A stretch of 23,581 nt of DNA from Schlegelella_A sp036272325 (GTDB taxonomy: Bacteria; Pseudomonadota; Gammaproteobacteria; Burkholderiales; Burkholderiaceae_C), in the NCBI GenBank assembly GCA_036272325.1, contig DATAYY010000080.1:1-23581 (forward strand), read 5' to 3'. Shown here piece by piece: positions 22,715 through 23,581 of the stretch (position 1 is the first letter of the stretch; each line of letters begins with the position of its first letter). The notes under the pieces were generated by a model. That model was not told the DNA's origin. It saw nothing but the letters and a program-made list of their open reading frames with translations, and did no database searches. A program made the position numbers and the translations under genes.

Positions 22715-23226
22715 CGAATCGCACCACGACGTTGTCAGCGGCGGCGAAGGAGACCTTCGAACGCGAGGTCGCGAAGTACCCGGCGGAAGGAAAGGCATCG
22801 GCGGTGATCGCCTGCCTCGCTGTCCTGCAGCGCGAGCACGGCTGGATCTCGCAGGAAAGCGAGGAGCTTGTCGCAGAGGCACTCGGCATGCCGCCGATCG
22901 CGGTGCGCGAGGTGACGACGTTCTACAACATGTTCAACCAGCTGCCCGTCGGTCGCTTCAAGCTGAACGTCTGCACGAACCTGCCGTGCCAGCTGCGCGG
23001 CGGCCAGCACGCACTCGAGCACCTCTGCGACTCGCTCGGCGTTGCAGAAGGTGCAACGACGAGCGACGGCGCCTTTACGGTGCAGAAGGCCGAGTGCCTC
23101 GGCGCCTGCGCCGACGCGCCGGTGCTGCTCGTCAACGACCTGCAGATGGTGAGCTTCATGAACGACCAGCGGCTCGACGAGCTGGTGTCGCTGTTGCGCG
23201 CGCAAAGCACTTCGAGCGCCGAATGA
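22711..23226 (+). CDS. nuoE: NADH-quinone oxidoreductase subunit E
   Basis: The 24-kDa-type subunit with the [2Fe-2S] cluster N1a, next to the FMN site. The 171-aa protein has a thioredoxin-like fold. Ligands are Cys88 and Cys93 (NVCTNLPCQLRGG) and Cys129 and Cys133 (AECLGACADAPVLLVND). VREVTTFYNMFNQLPVGRF is the conserved N-terminal part. The ATG overlaps the cupin stop (ATGA) and the stop overlaps the nuoF ATG in the same manner, so translation is probably coupled along the whole stretch. Confidence 0.97.
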   Translation: MTNRTTTLSAAAKETFEREVAKYPAEGKASAVIACLAVLQREHGWISQESEELVAEALGMPPIAVREVTTFYNMFNQLPVGRFKLNVCTNLPCQLRGGQHALEHLCDSLGVAEGATTSDGAFTVQKAECLGACADAPVLLVNDLQMVSFMNDQRLDELVSLLRAQSTSSAE

Positions 23227-23581
23227 CCAAAGCCCCGATCGACCTCTCGCGCTTCCAGGCGAACGGCACCGAGACGTGCTTTCACGGCCGCCACATCGCG
23301 CCGCAAATCTACGCCGGCCTTGACGGCAGCAACTGGCGGCTGAAGGACTTCGAGGCACGCGGCGGCTACCGCGCGTGGAAGAAGATCCTGGGTGTCGCCG
23401 ACTCCGGCGATGACAAGGGCGCCGGCAGCACCGAAGGCGGAGCCAAGGGCATGACGCCCGAGCAGGTCATCGCCGAGGTCAAGGCGTCGGGGCTGCGCGG
23501 CCGCGGCGGCGCAGGCTTTCCGACCGGCCTCAAGTGGAGCTTCATGCCGCGCCAGTTCCCGGGCGCGAAGTACCTGGTCTG
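23223..23581 (+). CDS. nuoF: NADH-quinone oxidoreductase subunit F, N-terminal part only
   Basis: The 51-kDa-type subunit that binds NADH, FMN and cluster N3. Only the first 119 codons lie in the window. The FMN/NADH glycine-rich motif GLRGRGGAGFPTGLKWSFMP is present near residues 91-110. Between the N-terminal segment (YRAWKKILG) and MTPEQVIAEVKASG there is a Gly/Asp/Ser-rich linker (VADSGDDKGAGSTEGGAKG) that is longer than the short LPPEQV-type junction I expect. The ATG overlaps the nuoE stop by 4 nt. Confidence 0.95.
   Translation, partial: MTKAPIDLSRFQANGTETCFHGRHIAPQIYAGLDGSNWRLKDFEARGGYRAWKKILGVADSGDDKGAGSTEGGAKGMTPEQVIAEVKASGLRGRGGAGFPTGLKWSFMPRQFPGAKYLV

Overview
The window reads as the chromosome of a high-GC betaproteobacterium, most likely in or near the Burkholderiales. 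The basis is gene content and order: the Burkholderia/Ralstonia-style run pnp, PIG3-type quinone oxidoreductase, tpiA, secG, tRNA-Leu, nuoA; the soluble RnfB/RsxB ferredoxin next to nth; an intracellular PHB depolymerase of the Ralstonia PhaZ1 type; and a betaproteobacterial IscR. This is a taxonomic inference, not a search result. The window is densely coding and almost wholly housekeeping. No stretch over 300 bases lacks a gene, and I see no insertion sequence, prophage, CRISPR array or rRNA. Both ends cut a gene (nth on the left, nuoF on the right).

Layout. (1) 1-3798, minus strand: a tight operon read right to left: a class I aspartate/aromatic aminotransferase, phaZ (4-nt overlap), rsxB (6-bp gap) and nth (40-bp gap). 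(2) 3953-6088, plus: uvrB, divergent from the aminotransferase across about 150 bp holding competing inverted repeats. (3) 6096-11547, plus: the full housekeeping iron-sulfur operon iscR-iscS-iscU-iscA-hscB-hscA-fdx. It is preceded by two tandem sites that fit the type 1 IscR motif, and a terminator-like hairpin separates iscA from hscB. iscX is not present after fdx; a convergent 95-aa gene of unknown function sits there. (4) 12064-14272: tsaD (tRNA t6A synthesis) and a second PLP aminotransferase. (5) 14268-17004: rpsO and pnp, the classical ribosome/RNA-decay pair, with leader structures that resemble autoregulatory elements. (6) 17021-19233: quinone oxidoreductase, tpiA and secG. (7) 19308-23581: tRNA-Leu(GAG) followed only 4 nt later by nuoA, then nuoB, nuoC, nuoD, a cupin gene, nuoE and the start of nuoF.

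How the genes fit together. The isc operon builds the Fe-S clusters that many neighbours need: Nth, RsxB, and NuoB/E/F of respiratory complex I. NuoA-F form part of the proton-pumping NADH dehydrogenase. PhaZ mobilises stored PHB, giving acetyl-CoA and NADH that complex I can use.

Most unusual points. A small cupin gene lies inside the nuo operon between nuoD and nuoE, with 4-nt stop/start overlaps on both sides. nuoA has a 4-nt spacer after a CCA-encoding tRNA, so the processed mRNA would be almost leaderless. The rpsO leader carries three mutually complementary 7-nt segments. The Nth reading frame loses its fourth cluster cysteine at the window edge in a way that a single missing base explains. 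I found no clearly new multi-gene system.
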